Positions 39,081 to 49,150 are shown, numbered from the stretch's first letter. The stretch: DNA of 64,000 nt from Betaproteobacteria bacterium (GCA_016703785.1 JADJBM010000030.1:318472-382471), one strand, 5' to 3'. Made by a program: numbers and translations. Notes: a model not told the origin generated them from the letters alone.

Positions 39081-40409
39081 TTAGCGCTCTTTATTCGCGT
39101 AGGGATTTCGTGATGTGCGGAACTCGACCCTGAGCGGCGTACCTTTCAGTTTGAAGGCCTCCATGAACGTACGTTCCAAGTAGCGGCGGTACGAATCCGG
39201 CACATGATCCAGGGCGTTGCCGTGGATGACGATGATCGGAGGATTGTTGCCACCCTGGTGGGCATACCGCAGCTTGGGCCGGAAGATGCCGTGTCGCGGA
39301 GGCGCCTGCTTCTCGAGGGCGGCTTGGAGCAGGCGGGTGAGCTTGGGCGTGGGCATTTTCATCATCGAGGCCGCAAAAGCCGCATCGACCGAAGCCATCA
39401 AAGGGTTGATGCCATCCCCCTTCAGGGCACAGATGAAATGTGCATTTGCAAAGCCGAGGAAGTTGAGTTTCCGCGTCATGTCCATCTTGATCCGGTCGCG
39501 CCGATAGTCGTCGGCGCAATCCCACTTGTTCACTGCGATGACCATTGCGCGGCCGGCCTCGACGCAGAAGCCGGCAATATGCGCATCCTGGTCGGAAATA
39601 TCTTGGCTGGCGTCGAGGACCAGTACTACAACGTTGGCCTCCTCGATGGATTGCAGCGTCTTGATGACGGAGAATTTCTCTATGGTCTCGAAGACCTTGC
39701 CTTTGCGCCGCAGTCCGGCCGTATCGATCAGGATGTAGTCCTTGCCCTTGCGCTGGAAGGGCACGGCAATCGAATCTCGCGTGGTGCCCGGCTGGTCGAA
39801 GGCAATGACGCGCTCCTCGCCGAGCAGAGCATTGATGAGGGTGGATTTGCCGACGTTGGGACGGCCCACAACGGCGATGCGTGGAGACTGACTTTCCTCC
39901 AGAGCTTCCTCAGCCTGCGGGAACGGTGCTAGCGCCTCGTCGATCAGTTCCCGCACCCCATCGCCGTGGGCTGCGGAAATGACCAGTGGTTCGCCGCAGG
40001 CCAACTCATGGAATTCGGCACCGACGAGGGCGCGCTCCATCCCCTCGGCCTTGTTCACCACCAACAGCAGCGGACGACCGGTGCGGCGCAGCCGCTCGGC
40101 GATCGCCTTGTCCTGGGGGTTCAGGCCGGCGCGCCCATCGACGATGAACAGAAGCATGTCGGCCTCGGCGATCGCCGCCTCCGCCTGCTGCGCCATTTCT
40201 GCCAGGATGCCTTCTTTTGCATTCGGCTCGAAACCCCCGGTATCCACCACCAGATAGGGACGCTCACCGAGACGGCCATGGCCATAATGGCGGTCGCGCG
40301 TCAGGCCCGGTATATCCGCCACCAGAGCATCGCGCGACCGAGTAAGCCGGTTGAACAGGGTGGACTTGCCGACGTTCGGCCGGCCGACAATGACGAGCGT
40401 AGGTTTCAT
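39081..40409 (-). CDS. der: Ribosome biogenesis GTPase Der
   Basis: 442 residues from the ATG at 40409. Two G domains, each with GRPNVGKST (near 8 and 180) and NKxE/NKWD motifs, then a KH-like C-terminal domain (SYRRYLERTFMEAFKLKGTP). The linker between the G domains contains LEESQSPRIAV, where the DNA carries the recurring TGACTTTC motif. Assembles the 50S subunit. Confidence 0.97.
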   Translation of the reverse strand: MKPTLVIVGRPNVGKSTLFNRLTRSRDALVADIPGLTRDRHYGHGRLGERPYLVVDTGGFEPNAKEGILAEMAQQAEAAIAEADMLLFIVDGRAGLNPQDKAIAERLRRTGRPLLLVVNKAEGMERALVGAEFHELACGEPLVISAAHGDGVRELIDEALAPFPQAEEALEESQSPRIAVVGRPNVGKSTLINALLGEERVIAFDQPGTTRDSIAVPFQRKGKDYILIDTAGLRRKGKVFETIEKFSVIKTLQSIEEANVVVLVLDASQDISDQDAHIAGFCVEAGRAMVIAVNKWDCADDYRRDRIKMDMTRKLNFLGFANAHFICALKGDGINPLMASVDAAFAASMMKMPTPKLTRLLQAALEKQAPPRHGIFRPKLRYAHQGGNNPPIIVIHGNALDHVPDSYRRYLERTFMEAFKLKGTPLRVEFRTSRNPYANKER

Positions 40410-41011
40410 TGCAAGTGGGATGCGGGCTTGCGCGCGATCACGGTGGAAAACACCTTGCTTGTTCCCCCCTGAACATCGAAAGCGTCGTGCCGAGAAAGCA
40501 TAATCTCCCAATCAGCAAAGCACTGCTCCAGTTCGTCACGGCCGAAAAGGGTGAAATGATTCTCACGGAACATGTCCAGATAGGTAGTGCCTTCGATCAA
40601 CGCGTTTACTACCGCACAGCCATCTCCATTGACATGGCCCTGGATGGCGGCAAGCAGGGCCAGTGCTTCGGCCCTGGGAAAGAACATCAGCAAACCGATG
40701 GAAACCACCGTATCGTAGCCGCCAACGATCTCGTAACTGCGAATATCGGCAGTGACTGCGCGGACTTTCCGGTGTCCGACAGCTGCCTCCTGGTTGATAC
40801 GCTCAGCCGCGGCTGGGCTGGCATCGACCGCCAGCACCTCGCACCCACGTCGAGCCGCCTCCAGGGAAAGATTCCCCAGCCCGCAACCCAAATCCAGCAC
40901 CCTGCCCTTCAGATAAGGCAAGGCTGCCAGCTCGAAAGGATTGAGTTCAAATTCCCGCGACTCGATCTGGCGCCTGAACTGCTTGTCGAAAAACGCAACG
41001 GGGTCAACCAT
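40406..41011 (-). CDS. SAM-dependent methyltransferase (TehB/UbiG-like)
   Basis: 201 residues with a class I methyltransferase fold: RVLDLGCGLGNLSLEAARRG (motif I), EVLAVDASPAA (post-I), DTVVSIGLLMFFP. Substrate not evident. Stop overlaps the der start as ATGA. Often present between bamB and der in related genomes. Confidence 0.85.
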   Translation of the reverse strand: MVDPVAFFDKQFRRQIESREFELNPFELAALPYLKGRVLDLGCGLGNLSLEAARRGCEVLAVDASPAAAERINQEAAVGHRKVRAVTADIRSYEIVGGYDTVVSIGLLMFFPRAEALALLAAIQGHVNGDGCAVVNALIEGTTYLDMFRENHFTLFGRDELEQCFADWEIMLSRHDAFDVQGGTSKVFSTVIARKPASHLQ

Positions 41012-41018
41012 GCGCCGC

Positions 41019-42167
41019 TCAGTTCACTTTGAGCGCATACAGCCCGCCGTTGCGTGTCTGCATCAGAAATCCTCGCTCGACCCGCTGCGGCTCGGCAGCG
41101 ATGCCGCTACTGTCTGTATTGGTGCGAGCTGCAAAAACCCCGTTATCTCGGCGCAACAGGTGCACAACGCCCTGGTAATCGCCCACTGCGACATGGCTGC
41201 CCATGGCGATCGGTCTGCTCACCTGGCGCATGAAAAGCTTGTCCTGTTTCCACACGGTCGCGCCATTGGCGCGATCCAGTGCGTGTACCGCGCCCTTGTC
41301 GTCCGTGACATAAACATTGCGCTCATCGATGTCGATGCCGGCGGCAGACGACATGTCGCGCGACCACAGGTGGTTGCCGGACGCCAGATCAAAGCAGGCG
41401 ATTCGGCCCTGGTAGGCGGCCGCACACACTTCGCGCCCGGCTACGATTGGGGCGCTGGTGACGCCGGACACTCGCTCGAGTTCAGTGGCCCCCTTGGGCA
41501 ATGCCACCGTGGCCTCCCAGATGGCGGCACCGTTGTTGAGCGCTATGGCAACCAGCTTGCCTCCCGGGAACCCGGCCAACGCCGCCTTCCCCGTCACCGT
41601 CACCCCGACATTGCTGCGCAGTGACAGCGCCGGCGTACTGCGTTGGTACACCCATTTTCGCTTTCCATCCGCCGCATCCAGTCCGAAGATGCGGTTATCA
41701 CCGCTTCGAACCAGCACCAACCCTTCCGCAAGCTGCGGCGCGGCAAGAACTTCCGATGTGACGCGCGCCGACCACAACGCTTTTCCCGTATTGTCGAACG
41801 CCAGCACGCCACCTTTAGACGTGGCAACCACCACTAGGCTGCCATCCGCGCCGACACCGCCTGAAATCGGCTGTCCCGCATTGATGCGCCATAACTGGCC
41901 ACCGTTGTCGAATCGTGCCAGCGTGCCGTCCTGGGCGGCGGCATAGACGCTTGAACCGACCACCGCCGGCGTCAGTACATAGCCTCCGGCACTACCGACG
42001 CTCGCCTGCCAGATGGCCGCGAGCGTCGCACTTGCGGTGATCGCTTCCAACTCGGCAGGTTTCACTTTCGGTGCGCTGGAAAACCAGTTCACAGGATTCA
42101 TTCTTTCCATCGTGGAACAACCGGCCGCCAACGAGGCGGCGAGAGAGAGAGTGATGACTGCACGCAT
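41019..42167 (-). CDS. bamB: Outer-membrane assembly lipoprotein BamB
   Basis: 382 residues from the ATG at 42167 (GGAGG upstream, TGATG overlap with the previous gene). Lipobox SLAAGC; then PQQ-type beta-propeller blades (GGQLWRINAGQPISGGVGAD, GKALWSARVTSEVLAAPQLA, SGNHLWSRDMSSAAGIDI). Part of the BAM complex. Confidence 0.95.
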   Translation of the reverse strand: MRAVITLSLAASLAAGCSTMERMNPVNWFSSAPKVKPAELEAITASATLAAIWQASVGSAGGYVLTPAVVGSSVYAAAQDGTLARFDNGGQLWRINAGQPISGGVGADGSLVVVATSKGGVLAFDNTGKALWSARVTSEVLAAPQLAEGLVLVRSGDNRIFGLDAADGKRKWVYQRSTPALSLRSNVGVTVTGKAALAGFPGGKLVAIALNNGAAIWEATVALPKGATELERVSGVTSAPIVAGREVCAAAYQGRIACFDLASGNHLWSRDMSSAAGIDIDERNVYVTDDKGAVHALDRANGATVWKQDKLFMRQVSRPIAMGSHVAVGDYQGVVHLLRRDNGVFAARTNTDSSGIAAEPQRVERGFLMQTRNGGLYALKVN

Positions 42168-42835
42168 CACTTACCTCCGATCGAGTCCAGCTTGACCTGC
42201 AACAATTCGCGGTACTGGGCTTCACGGCCGCCCTGACCGTCCGCAGCCTTATCGAGCGCATCATGTTTGACCAAAGCGATCTGATAGGCGGCACGCGCCT
42301 CGGCCAGCTTTCCCTGTGCCGCCAGGATGTCCCCCTTCAATTCGCTGAAGCGCGCTGTGAAGGCCGCCCCGGGCTCCTCGCCGAGCAGCTTGAGCGCCTC
42401 ATCCAGCGCCTTGTCATCGAACAGGACATGTGCCAGCCGCAACCGACCAAGATCGCGCAAGTCCTTGTCGACTGCCTTTGCTGCAACCCATTGAAGCTGC
42501 GCTCTGGCGGTTTTCAGATCTCCGGCATCGTATTGCATCCGTGCAGAAGTGAGCGCAGCCATCGCAGCGTAGGCCGTGCCAGGATACCTCTCGGTGAGCT
42601 CTCCCGCTGCTTCACGGACTCGCTTGGCATCTCTTTCAATGGTGGCCTTCTGCACAGCAGAGTAGATAACGGATGCTTCGGCCGTCTGGTTGCGCTGGTA
42701 CCAGTTCCAGGCCTGCCAGCCAACCACGCCAACGGTAACCGCCAGTAGCACGGACGTCACCATGTTGCCGTACATCTTCCACCAGGTCTTCAGTTCCGAT
42801 ATCTGTTCCTGCTCTTCCAGGTCATAGGTCGCCAT
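42167..42835 (-). CDS. YfgM-family TPR membrane protein
   Basis: 222 residues from the ATG at 42835 (MATYDLEEQEQISELKTWWK); alternative starts at 42844 and 42850. One membrane helix (VTSVLLAVTVGVVGWQAW) then periplasmic TPR-like helices (LGRLRLAHVLFDDKALDEAL, GDILAAQGKLAEARAAYQIA). In E. coli YfgM works with PpiD at the SecYEG exit. Lies between hisS and bamB as usual; overlaps hisS by 14 bases. Confidence 0.93.
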   Translation of the reverse strand: MATYDLEEQEQISELKTWWKMYGNMVTSVLLAVTVGVVGWQAWNWYQRNQTAEASVIYSAVQKATIERDAKRVREAAGELTERYPGTAYAAMAALTSARMQYDAGDLKTARAQLQWVAAKAVDKDLRDLGRLRLAHVLFDDKALDEALKLLGEEPGAAFTARFSELKGDILAAQGKLAEARAAYQIALVKHDALDKAADGQGGREAQYRELLQVKLDSIGGK

Positions 42836-44126
42836 CGTTGTCATCCCCAATTAGATAATTGCCGATCACGTCGGCCAGTTGGTCCTGCGGGATGCGCTTC
42901 TGCGGCGCATCCTCGCGCATGTATTTCAGTGTGGCGCTGCCCTCAGTCGCCTCGTCATCGCCGATGATCACGGCAATCTGCGCGCCGGACATATCAGCAC
43001 GCTTCATCTGCGACTTGAAACTGCCGCCTCCGCAGTGGAACAGCACGTCGTAACCGGCGCCTCGCAGGGCCTCTGCCGTGCGAAATGCCGATGGCAGTGC
43101 CAGTTCTCCCTGATGGACGACATAAATGTCAGGGGCGCTTTGCGCCGCCTGTCCCGTCACGGCGCCATGCTCTTCCTTCATCAGCGCAACTAGGCGCTCG
43201 ACGCCCATGGCAAAGCCGCAGGCCTGCGTCGCCTTGCCGCCGAGTTGTTCGATCAGTCCGTCGTAGCGTCCACCGGCGCACACCGTACCCTGCGCACCAA
43301 GCTTGTCAGTAACCCACTCGAAGACAGTCAAGTTGTAGTAATCCAGGCCGCGCACCAGGCGCGGATTAATGCGATAGGGAATGCAGGCCTCCTTCAGCAG
43401 CGCTTGCACACCACCGAAATGCTCCTGGGAGGCTTCGCCGAGGAAATCCATCAGTTTCGGCGCGCCCTCAATTACTTCCTGCATGCGCGGATTCTTGCTG
43501 TCGAGGATGCGCAGCGGATTGGATTGCAGGCGACGCTGGGCATCTGCATCGAGCGCCCCGCGGTTGTTTTCCAAATAAGCGATCAGTTCCGCGCGATGGC
43601 GCAACCGCTCCTCGGCGCTTCCCAGCGTATTGATTTCCAGTTGGATGCCGCTAAGCGCCAACTCGTCCCACAGCCGGGCACACATGGCGATCTGCTCGGC
43701 ATCGATATCAGGGCCGGCATAGCCGAAGGCTTCGACGCCAAACTGGTGGAACTGCCGGTAGCGCCCTTTCTGCGGCCGTTCGTGACGGAACATCGGTCCG
43801 GCATACCACAACCGCTGGGGACCGCCATGCAGCAAGCTATGCTGCAATACGGCGCGCACACAGGAGGCAGTGCCCTCCGGGCGCAACGTGAGCGCCTCGC
43901 CGTTGAGCGCGTCGACGAAGGAATACATTTCCTTCTCGACGATGTCGGTCACCTCACCGATTGCGCGGGCAAAAAGCGGAGTCGGCTCTACGATCGGCAT
44001 ACGGATCGGCCGATAGCCGTAGGCACGCAGCCAATCGCGAACGGCGTCGTCAAAGCGCTCCCACAGTTCGGCCTCATCGGGCAGGATGTCGTTCATCCCG
44101 CGGATCGCTTGAATCGTTTGGTTCAT
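42822..44126 (-). CDS. hisS: Histidyl-tRNA synthetase
   Basis: 434 residues, class II. Motif 1 around GMNDILPDEAELWERF, TLRPEGTASCVRA, motif 2 MFRHERPQKGRYRQFHQFG, histidine motifs LVRGLDYYNLTVFEW and AGGRYDGL, motif 3 GFAMGVERL; C-terminal anticodon domain. Confidence 0.98.
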   Translation of the reverse strand: MNQTIQAIRGMNDILPDEAELWERFDDAVRDWLRAYGYRPIRMPIVEPTPLFARAIGEVTDIVEKEMYSFVDALNGEALTLRPEGTASCVRAVLQHSLLHGGPQRLWYAGPMFRHERPQKGRYRQFHQFGVEAFGYAGPDIDAEQIAMCARLWDELALSGIQLEINTLGSAEERLRHRAELIAYLENNRGALDADAQRRLQSNPLRILDSKNPRMQEVIEGAPKLMDFLGEASQEHFGGVQALLKEACIPYRINPRLVRGLDYYNLTVFEWVTDKLGAQGTVCAGGRYDGLIEQLGGKATQACGFAMGVERLVALMKEEHGAVTGQAAQSAPDIYVVHQGELALPSAFRTAEALRGAGYDVLFHCGGGSFKSQMKRADMSGAQIAVIIGDDEATEGSATLKYMREDAPQKRIPQDQLADVIGNYLIGDDNDGDL

Positions 44127-44133
44127 TGAAATT

Positions 44134-45387
44134 TCAGGTTGCCGCCCGGCGCGGGTATTTCCGCGCTACATAGTCTTCGACGATCACCTTGAACTCCCGG
44201 GCGATGTTGTCCCCCTTCAGCGTGACAGTCTTCTCGCCGTCCACATACACCGGCGCCACCGGCGTCTCACCCGAGCCAGGCAGGCTGATGCCAATGCTGG
44301 CATGCTTGCTTTCGCCGGGACCGTTCACTACACACCCCATGACGGCGAGCGTCATGTTCTCGACGCCCTCGTACAGCAGACGCCATTCCGGCATGCGCAT
44401 CCGCACGTATGACTGGATGTCCTGCGCCAACTCCTGGAATACCGTACTGGTGGTACGTCCGCAACCGGGGCAGGCGGCCACCAGGGGCATGAACGCACGC
44501 AGGCCCATTGTCTGCAGGATTTCCTGGGCCACGATGACTTCCTGCGTGCGGTCGCCGTTGGGTTCCGGCGTCAGCGACACTCGGATAGTATCCCCGATCC
44601 CTTCCTGCAATAGCACAGACAGGGCGGCTGTCGAAGCCACTATGCCCTTGGAACCCATGCCGGCTTCCGTCAGGCCGAGATGCAATGGATAATCACATCG
44701 CGTCGCCAAATCGCGATAGATGGCAATCAGGTCCTGCACACCGCTCACCTTGCAGGACAATACGATCCCATCGCCGGGCAGGCCGAGTTCCTCCGCCTTG
44801 GCTGCGCTCTCCAGTGCCGAGATCACCATCGCTTCGCGCATGATCTGTGTCGCGTCCCTGGGCTGCTGCCGCTGCGCATTGTCATCCATGGTACGCGCCA
44901 GAAGCACCGGGTCCAGACTGCCCCAATTGACGCCGATGCGCACCGGCTTCTGGTGGCGACAGGCCAGTTCGATAATCTGAGCAAACTGATCGTCGCGTTT
45001 TGCTCCTCTACCGACATTGCCGGGATTGATGCGCAGCTTGTCGAGTGCATCGGCACACGCGGGATTGTCCGCCAGCAGCTTGTGTCCATTGAAATGGAAA
45101 TCGCCCACTAGCGGCACATCGAGATTCATAGCCAGCAGGCGTTCGCGAATCATCGGCACGGCACGCGCAGCCTCCTGTGTATTTACCGTGATGCGCACGA
45201 TTTCCGAGCCGGCGCGGGCGAGTTGAGCCACCTGGACGGCAGTGGCCACCTCGTCCGCCGTATCGGTATTGGTCATCGATTGCACGACGACCGGATGCAT
45301 CCCGCCGATCGCCACGCCGCCGACCCTGACGATACGCGACTGGCGGCGGGCCATGCACCCGTCTTTCAGATTCACTGCCATGTCCAT
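44134..45387 (-). CDS. ispG: 4-hydroxy-3-methylbut-2-en-1-yl diphosphate synthase
   Basis: 417 residues if started at the ATG at 45387; ATG 45381 is equally possible. TIM-barrel half with GGMHPVVVQSMTNTDT, and the [4Fe-4S] domain with CPGCGRT and GCVVNGPGE. Penultimate enzyme of the MEP isoprenoid pathway. Contains the large inserted middle domain common in some beta-proteobacteria less clearly; length is near the E. coli-type 372 plus about 45. Confidence 0.95.
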   Translation of the reverse strand: MDMAVNLKDGCMARRQSRIVRVGGVAIGGMHPVVVQSMTNTDTADEVATAVQVAQLARAGSEIVRITVNTQEAARAVPMIRERLLAMNLDVPLVGDFHFNGHKLLADNPACADALDKLRINPGNVGRGAKRDDQFAQIIELACRHQKPVRIGVNWGSLDPVLLARTMDDNAQRQQPRDATQIMREAMVISALESAAKAEELGLPGDGIVLSCKVSGVQDLIAIYRDLATRCDYPLHLGLTEAGMGSKGIVASTAALSVLLQEGIGDTIRVSLTPEPNGDRTQEVIVAQEILQTMGLRAFMPLVAACPGCGRTTSTVFQELAQDIQSYVRMRMPEWRLLYEGVENMTLAVMGCVVNGPGESKHASIGISLPGSGETPVAPVYVDGEKTVTLKGDNIAREFKVIVEDYVARKYPRRAAT

Positions 45388-45394
45388 CCGAGCG

Positions 45395-46225
45395 TTATTC
45401 GAGGGTAAGCCGCGCCACTTCGACACGCGTATGCGGTATGAGGTCGACGGGCAGATCATTGTGCTGCAGTCGGACATGGGATGCGTTGCCTACCACCAGT
45501 TGGAATGGGGGACGCCCCTCGACCATCTGTGTCGTGCCCCTGGCATTCATTTGCGAAAAAATAGTACGCCCCGACGCATCCTTCACTTCCACCCAGGAAC
45601 TGCCGTCGAAGCTGAATACCAATCGATGCATCCCGGGTTGCGGGACCGGCTTCTCGGACGAATCAAGCGGTTTCCCCTCAGCAATCACCCCTTCCGTCGC
45701 CGAAGAGGACACAACAGGTTGCGGCGAGAGCTGCACAATCTGGGGCTCGCCCGCCGGCCTGGAAGAGGCAGCCTGACCATTTTGGTGCTTCAGGAACATC
45801 CCTAAATCGATAAAGTCGAAATACAGGACGAGCGCGAGTCCCAGCATGCCCAGCGCCAATACCGTAGCCCCCAGCAATCCCTTGCCATGCCGGCCGCCGG
45901 CTGTCGGCATTTTGACCCCGACATCCACCGGCGCATTCAGTTCAGCTTGCGGCAGCGAGGCATTTTCCGCAAGGGCATCCAGCACAGGCGCGACATCAAT
46001 CTTGAGCAACTTTGCATAATTGCGTATGAAGCCCCTGATAAACGTGGCACCGGATAGTCGAGAAAAATCCTCGGATTCGATCGCTTCAATCTGCCGAGGA
46101 CTCATCTTGAGCCCGGCCGCCACCTCAGCGATCGTCATCCCGCGCGACTCCCGTGCCATGCGCAACATGGCGCCGGGACCCGGCACTGCCTGCGCTTCGA
46201 ACGCCGGAAGTTCCATCTCGCTCAC
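45395..46225 (-). CDS. rodZ: RodZ-like helix-turn-helix membrane protein
   Basis: 276 residues. The GTG at 46225 (GTGA overlap with pilW, AAGGGAA upstream) is chosen. Cytoplasmic HTH (MARESRGMTIAEVAAGLKMS, then PRQIEAIES), FIRGFIRNYAKLL, one membrane helix (about 140-160), Pro/Ser-rich linker and a C-terminal DUF4115 domain (RLVFSFDGSSWVEVKDASGR). RodZ tethers MreB. Between pilW and ispG as in many proteobacteria. Confidence 0.9.
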   Translation of the reverse strand: MSEMELPAFEAQAVPGPGAMLRMARESRGMTIAEVAAGLKMSPRQIEAIESEDFSRLSGATFIRGFIRNYAKLLKIDVAPVLDALAENASLPQAELNAPVDVGVKMPTAGGRHGKGLLGATVLALGMLGLALVLYFDFIDLGMFLKHQNGQAASSRPAGEPQIVQLSPQPVVSSSATEGVIAEGKPLDSSEKPVPQPGMHRLVFSFDGSSWVEVKDASGRTIFSQMNARGTTQMVEGRPPFQLVVGNASHVRLQHNDLPVDLIPHTRVEVARLTLE

Positions 46226-47028
46226 TCGAAATTCCCTTGCAACAGCGCTTGGTGCTCTGGCGTACCGGCAAATTTCCGCCGCAACTGGGATGAGTAGCTC
46301 GCCTCGGCCTGACGGTCCCCTAACTTGCGCTCGATGCGAACGCCCAGCCATAGCGACTCGGCGTTCGGCTCGATCAACCGATGCAAGTCGCCGAGCAGTT
46401 GCTTGGCCTTGAAGAAGTCCCCGCGCCGGTAAAACAGGCTGGCCAACTGATAGATCGCCTGTACATTCGTGCCATCCACCAATACTGCACGCTGGAAATT
46501 CATCTCAGCGGACTTCTCGTCCTTGATCCTCAAATAGCATAGTCCGGCATTGGTATACGGACGGGTCGGCGTCTTGTAGAGCGGATTTCTGGCCGCCGTC
46601 TCGAAATACTTGAAAGCCTCCTGCTCCCGGCCGTTCTGACAGAGAAACCAGCCATAGTCATTGGCAATTTGCGGATCACCGGGAGCCAGATGGATGGCCC
46701 GCTCGAATGCAGCTCGGGCTTGGGGCATTTCATTCAGCATGAGGTGAACGAGCCCCAGCAGATTGAGGGCCGGAGCGTAAGTCGGATCAGTCGCTGCGGC
46801 AATGCGGGCCTCCTCAAGGGCCACCGTCAGATTACCGGCCTGTAAATACAGGGTGCCCAATTCGGTGTGCGTCTTGGCGCTCTTTTCAGCCAAGCCGGAA
46901 GGTGCCTGCTCGGACACCGGTGCCGCTGCAGGGTTGGGATTGGTGCCGGGCCCGGCACCGGGACTTGTATTCTGGGCGGCACAACCGGCCAGAAGTGCGG
47001 CAGTACTAAACACGATGGCTCGTCTCAC
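46222..47028 (-). CDS. pilW: Type IV pilus biogenesis lipoprotein PilW/PilF
   Basis: 268 residues from a GTG at 47028 overlapping the rlmN stop. Lipobox ALLAGC, Pro/Ala-rich spacer, then six TPR helices (THTELGTLYLQAGNLTVALE, GLVHLMLNEMPQARAAFERA, DYGWFLCQNGREQEAFKYFE). Pilotin for the PilQ secretin. Confidence 0.94.
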   Translation of the reverse strand: MRRAIVFSTAALLAGCAAQNTSPGAGPGTNPNPAAAPVSEQAPSGLAEKSAKTHTELGTLYLQAGNLTVALEEARIAAATDPTYAPALNLLGLVHLMLNEMPQARAAFERAIHLAPGDPQIANDYGWFLCQNGREQEAFKYFETAARNPLYKTPTRPYTNAGLCYLRIKDEKSAEMNFQRAVLVDGTNVQAIYQLASLFYRRGDFFKAKQLLGDLHRLIEPNAESLWLGVRIERKLGDRQAEASYSSQLRRKFAGTPEHQALLQGNFE

Positions 47029-48167
47029 GATGTTGTCTCCGCAATGGTGATGGTGCGTTTAACCCGGCGCTGTGTGCGATCGCGCACCTGCCCGGCCAAC
47101 TGACCGCAGGCGGCGTCGATGTCCTCCCCACGGGTCTTGCGCGTCGTCGTGACGATGTGAGCCTGCATCAATATCTCGGCGAAGCGGCGCACTCGCAAGG
47201 ACGGCGAGCGCTTGAACCCGGAATCCTGGAAGGGATTGAATGGAATCAGGTTGAACTTGCAGGGCACGTCCCGCACCAGCCGGACCAATTCACGAGCATG
47301 CTCTTCGGAATCGTTCACGTCGTCCAGCATCACGTACTCGAAGGTGATGAAATCACGCGGCGCCTTGTCCAGATAGCGCCTGCAGGTCGCCATCAACTCG
47401 GCCAGGGGATACTTCCGATTGATCGGCACCAGCCTGTCACGTAGCGCGTCGTTCGGCGCGTGCAGCGAAACTGCCAGCGCCACTGGGCATTCATCGCGCA
47501 GCCGATCCATCCCCGGCAGGATGCCAGAAGTCGACACCGTTACGCGCCTGCGCGACAGCCCATAGGCATTGTCGTCGAGCATCAGATGCAGGGCTGCCGC
47601 CACATTCTCGAAATTCGCCAGCGGCTCGCCCATGCCCATCAGCACGACATTGCTGATGATCCGATCCGTTGAAAAGTCAGTCTCTGCAATACGGCGAGGT
47701 GCTTGCCCGCATCCTGAATCCCTGAAGTCGCCAAGCGTTTTCTTGGCCCACCAGAGCTGGCCAATGATCTCTCCTGTCGTCAGGTTGCGATTGAAGCCCT
47801 GCCTGCCCGTCGAGCAGAATGCGCATTCGAGGGCACAGCCCGCCTGGGTGGAAATGCACAGCGTGCCCCGGTTCTCCTCCGGGATGAAGACACACTCAAC
47901 GGCATTGCCGTTTCCCACATCGAGCAGCCACTTGCGCGTGCCATCCGCTGCAGTCGAATCGCGCAGCACCTGAGGCAGGCGCACCTCCGAGATTTCCGCC
48001 AGGCGTGCGCGCAAGCTCTTGGCGACATCGCTCATGCGCTCGAAGTCATCCTCCCCGAACTGATGCAGCCAGCGCAGCACCTGCTTGGCGCGGAAAGGCT
48101 TCTCGCCCATTCCGGCAAACCAGGCGGTCAGGCCGGCCGCATCGAAATCAAGGAGATTCTGTTTCAT
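47025..48167 (-). CDS. rlmN: Dual-specificity 23S rRNA/tRNA A2-methyltransferase RlmN
   Basis: 380 residues, radical SAM with CALECAFC, GMGEPLANFENV, and the HAPND segment; a second catalytic Cys lies near the C-terminus (AACGQLAG). Methylates A2503 of 23S rRNA and A37 of some tRNAs. Directly adjoins the ndk stop. Confidence 0.97.
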   Translation of the reverse strand: MKQNLLDFDAAGLTAWFAGMGEKPFRAKQVLRWLHQFGEDDFERMSDVAKSLRARLAEISEVRLPQVLRDSTAADGTRKWLLDVGNGNAVECVFIPEENRGTLCISTQAGCALECAFCSTGRQGFNRNLTTGEIIGQLWWAKKTLGDFRDSGCGQAPRRIAETDFSTDRIISNVVLMGMGEPLANFENVAAALHLMLDDNAYGLSRRRVTVSTSGILPGMDRLRDECPVALAVSLHAPNDALRDRLVPINRKYPLAELMATCRRYLDKAPRDFITFEYVMLDDVNDSEEHARELVRLVRDVPCKFNLIPFNPFQDSGFKRSPSLRVRRFAEILMQAHIVTTTRKTRGEDIDAACGQLAGQVRDRTQRRVKRTITIAETTS

Positions 48168-48593
48168 TTAACGGGAATAGACATCCATTGACGGAAAGAA
48201 ATAGGCAATCTCGACGGCCGCCGTTTCCGGCGCGTCGGAGCCATGTACCGCATTGGCGTCAATGCTTTGGGCAAAATCCGCGCGAATGGTTCCCGGAGCA
48301 GCCTTTTTCGGGTCGGTAGCGCCCATCAGGTCGCGGTTCTTGGCAATTGCACCTTCGCCCTGCAGGGCCTGGATCATCACCGGCCCGGAAATCATGAACT
48401 CGACCAAATCCTTGAAGAAGGGGCGCTCGCGGTGAACGGCATAGAAACCCTCGGCCTCCTGACGCGAGAGGTGCTTCATTTTAGCCGCGACGACCGTCAG
48501 CCCGTTGGTTTCAAAGCGAGAATAGATCTTGCCGATCACGTTCTTTGCAACGGCATCGGGTTTGATGATCGACAAGGTGCGTTCAATAGCCAT
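48168..48593 (-). CDS. ndk: Nucleoside diphosphate kinase
   Basis: 141 residues with the active-site NAVHGSD and RTLSIIKPDAVAKNVIG. Balances NTP pools. First gene of the long run down to purA. Confidence 0.98.
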   Translation of the reverse strand: MAIERTLSIIKPDAVAKNVIGKIYSRFETNGLTVVAAKMKHLSRQEAEGFYAVHRERPFFKDLVEFMISGPVMIQALQGEGAIAKNRDLMGATDPKKAAPGTIRADFAQSIDANAVHGSDAPETAAVEIAYFFPSMDVYSR

Positions 48594-48673
48594 CTAAAAA
48601 ACTCCCAGAATGAACAAGTTAGAAAGTGAGAATCATGCGTAACGCGCTATTTTATCAGGGATTTCCTCAACAA

Positions 48674-48703
48674 GAAAGAAAAAGCCCGGCGATGCGCCGG
48701 GCC
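48674..48703 (-). terminator. Terminator downstream of universal stress gene
   Basis: On the minus strand GGCCCGGCGC-ATC-GCCGGGCTTTTTCTTTC forms a GC-rich stem with a T tract, between the usp stop and ndk. Confidence 0.88.
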
Positions 48704-48724
48704 AGCCGGAAAACACGCCAACCG

Positions 48725-49150
48725 CTATTTCACCAACATGACAGGCACTCGAGCCGACCGGGAGACCTCGCTCGCTACTGAACCGAGCAATAGATGGGTA
48801 AGGGCCGAGCGGCCGTGCGTACCCATGACAATACGGTCGCAGGCATGTTCGTGCGCAAAGCCGACGATGGTGTCGGCAATATGGCCCACCGCGACATGCC
48901 ATGTGTAGGTCATACCGGCTGCATCGAGCTTCTGACGCGCGGACTTTAGGGCCTGCAAACCTTCCTCTCTATGGTAAGCCTCGACATCCGCGCTACTGAA
49001 AAACATGCGCGCATGTCCGGAATCGACCGGAATCTGGACATTGAGCAAGTGCAGCTCAGTGGCCTCCCCTAAGGTGTGATCACGGATCAAGTGTTCGATG
49101 ACACGGTCGGAATTTTCCGACCCATCCACCGGCACCAGCAGTTTCAGCAT
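48725..49150 (-). CDS. Universal stress protein (UspA family)
   Basis: 141 residues, single Usp domain: LVPVDGSENSDRVIEHLI and the ATP-binding GTHGRSALTHLLLGSVASEV. Acts in stress survival; exact role not assignable. 12 bases after the TerC-like gene, so co-transcribed. Confidence 0.95.
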   Translation of the reverse strand: MLKLLVPVDGSENSDRVIEHLIRDHTLGEATELHLLNVQIPVDSGHARMFFSSADVEAYHREEGLQALKSARQKLDAAGMTYTWHVAVGHIADTIVGFAHEHACDRIVMGTHGRSALTHLLLGSVASEVSRSARVPVMLVK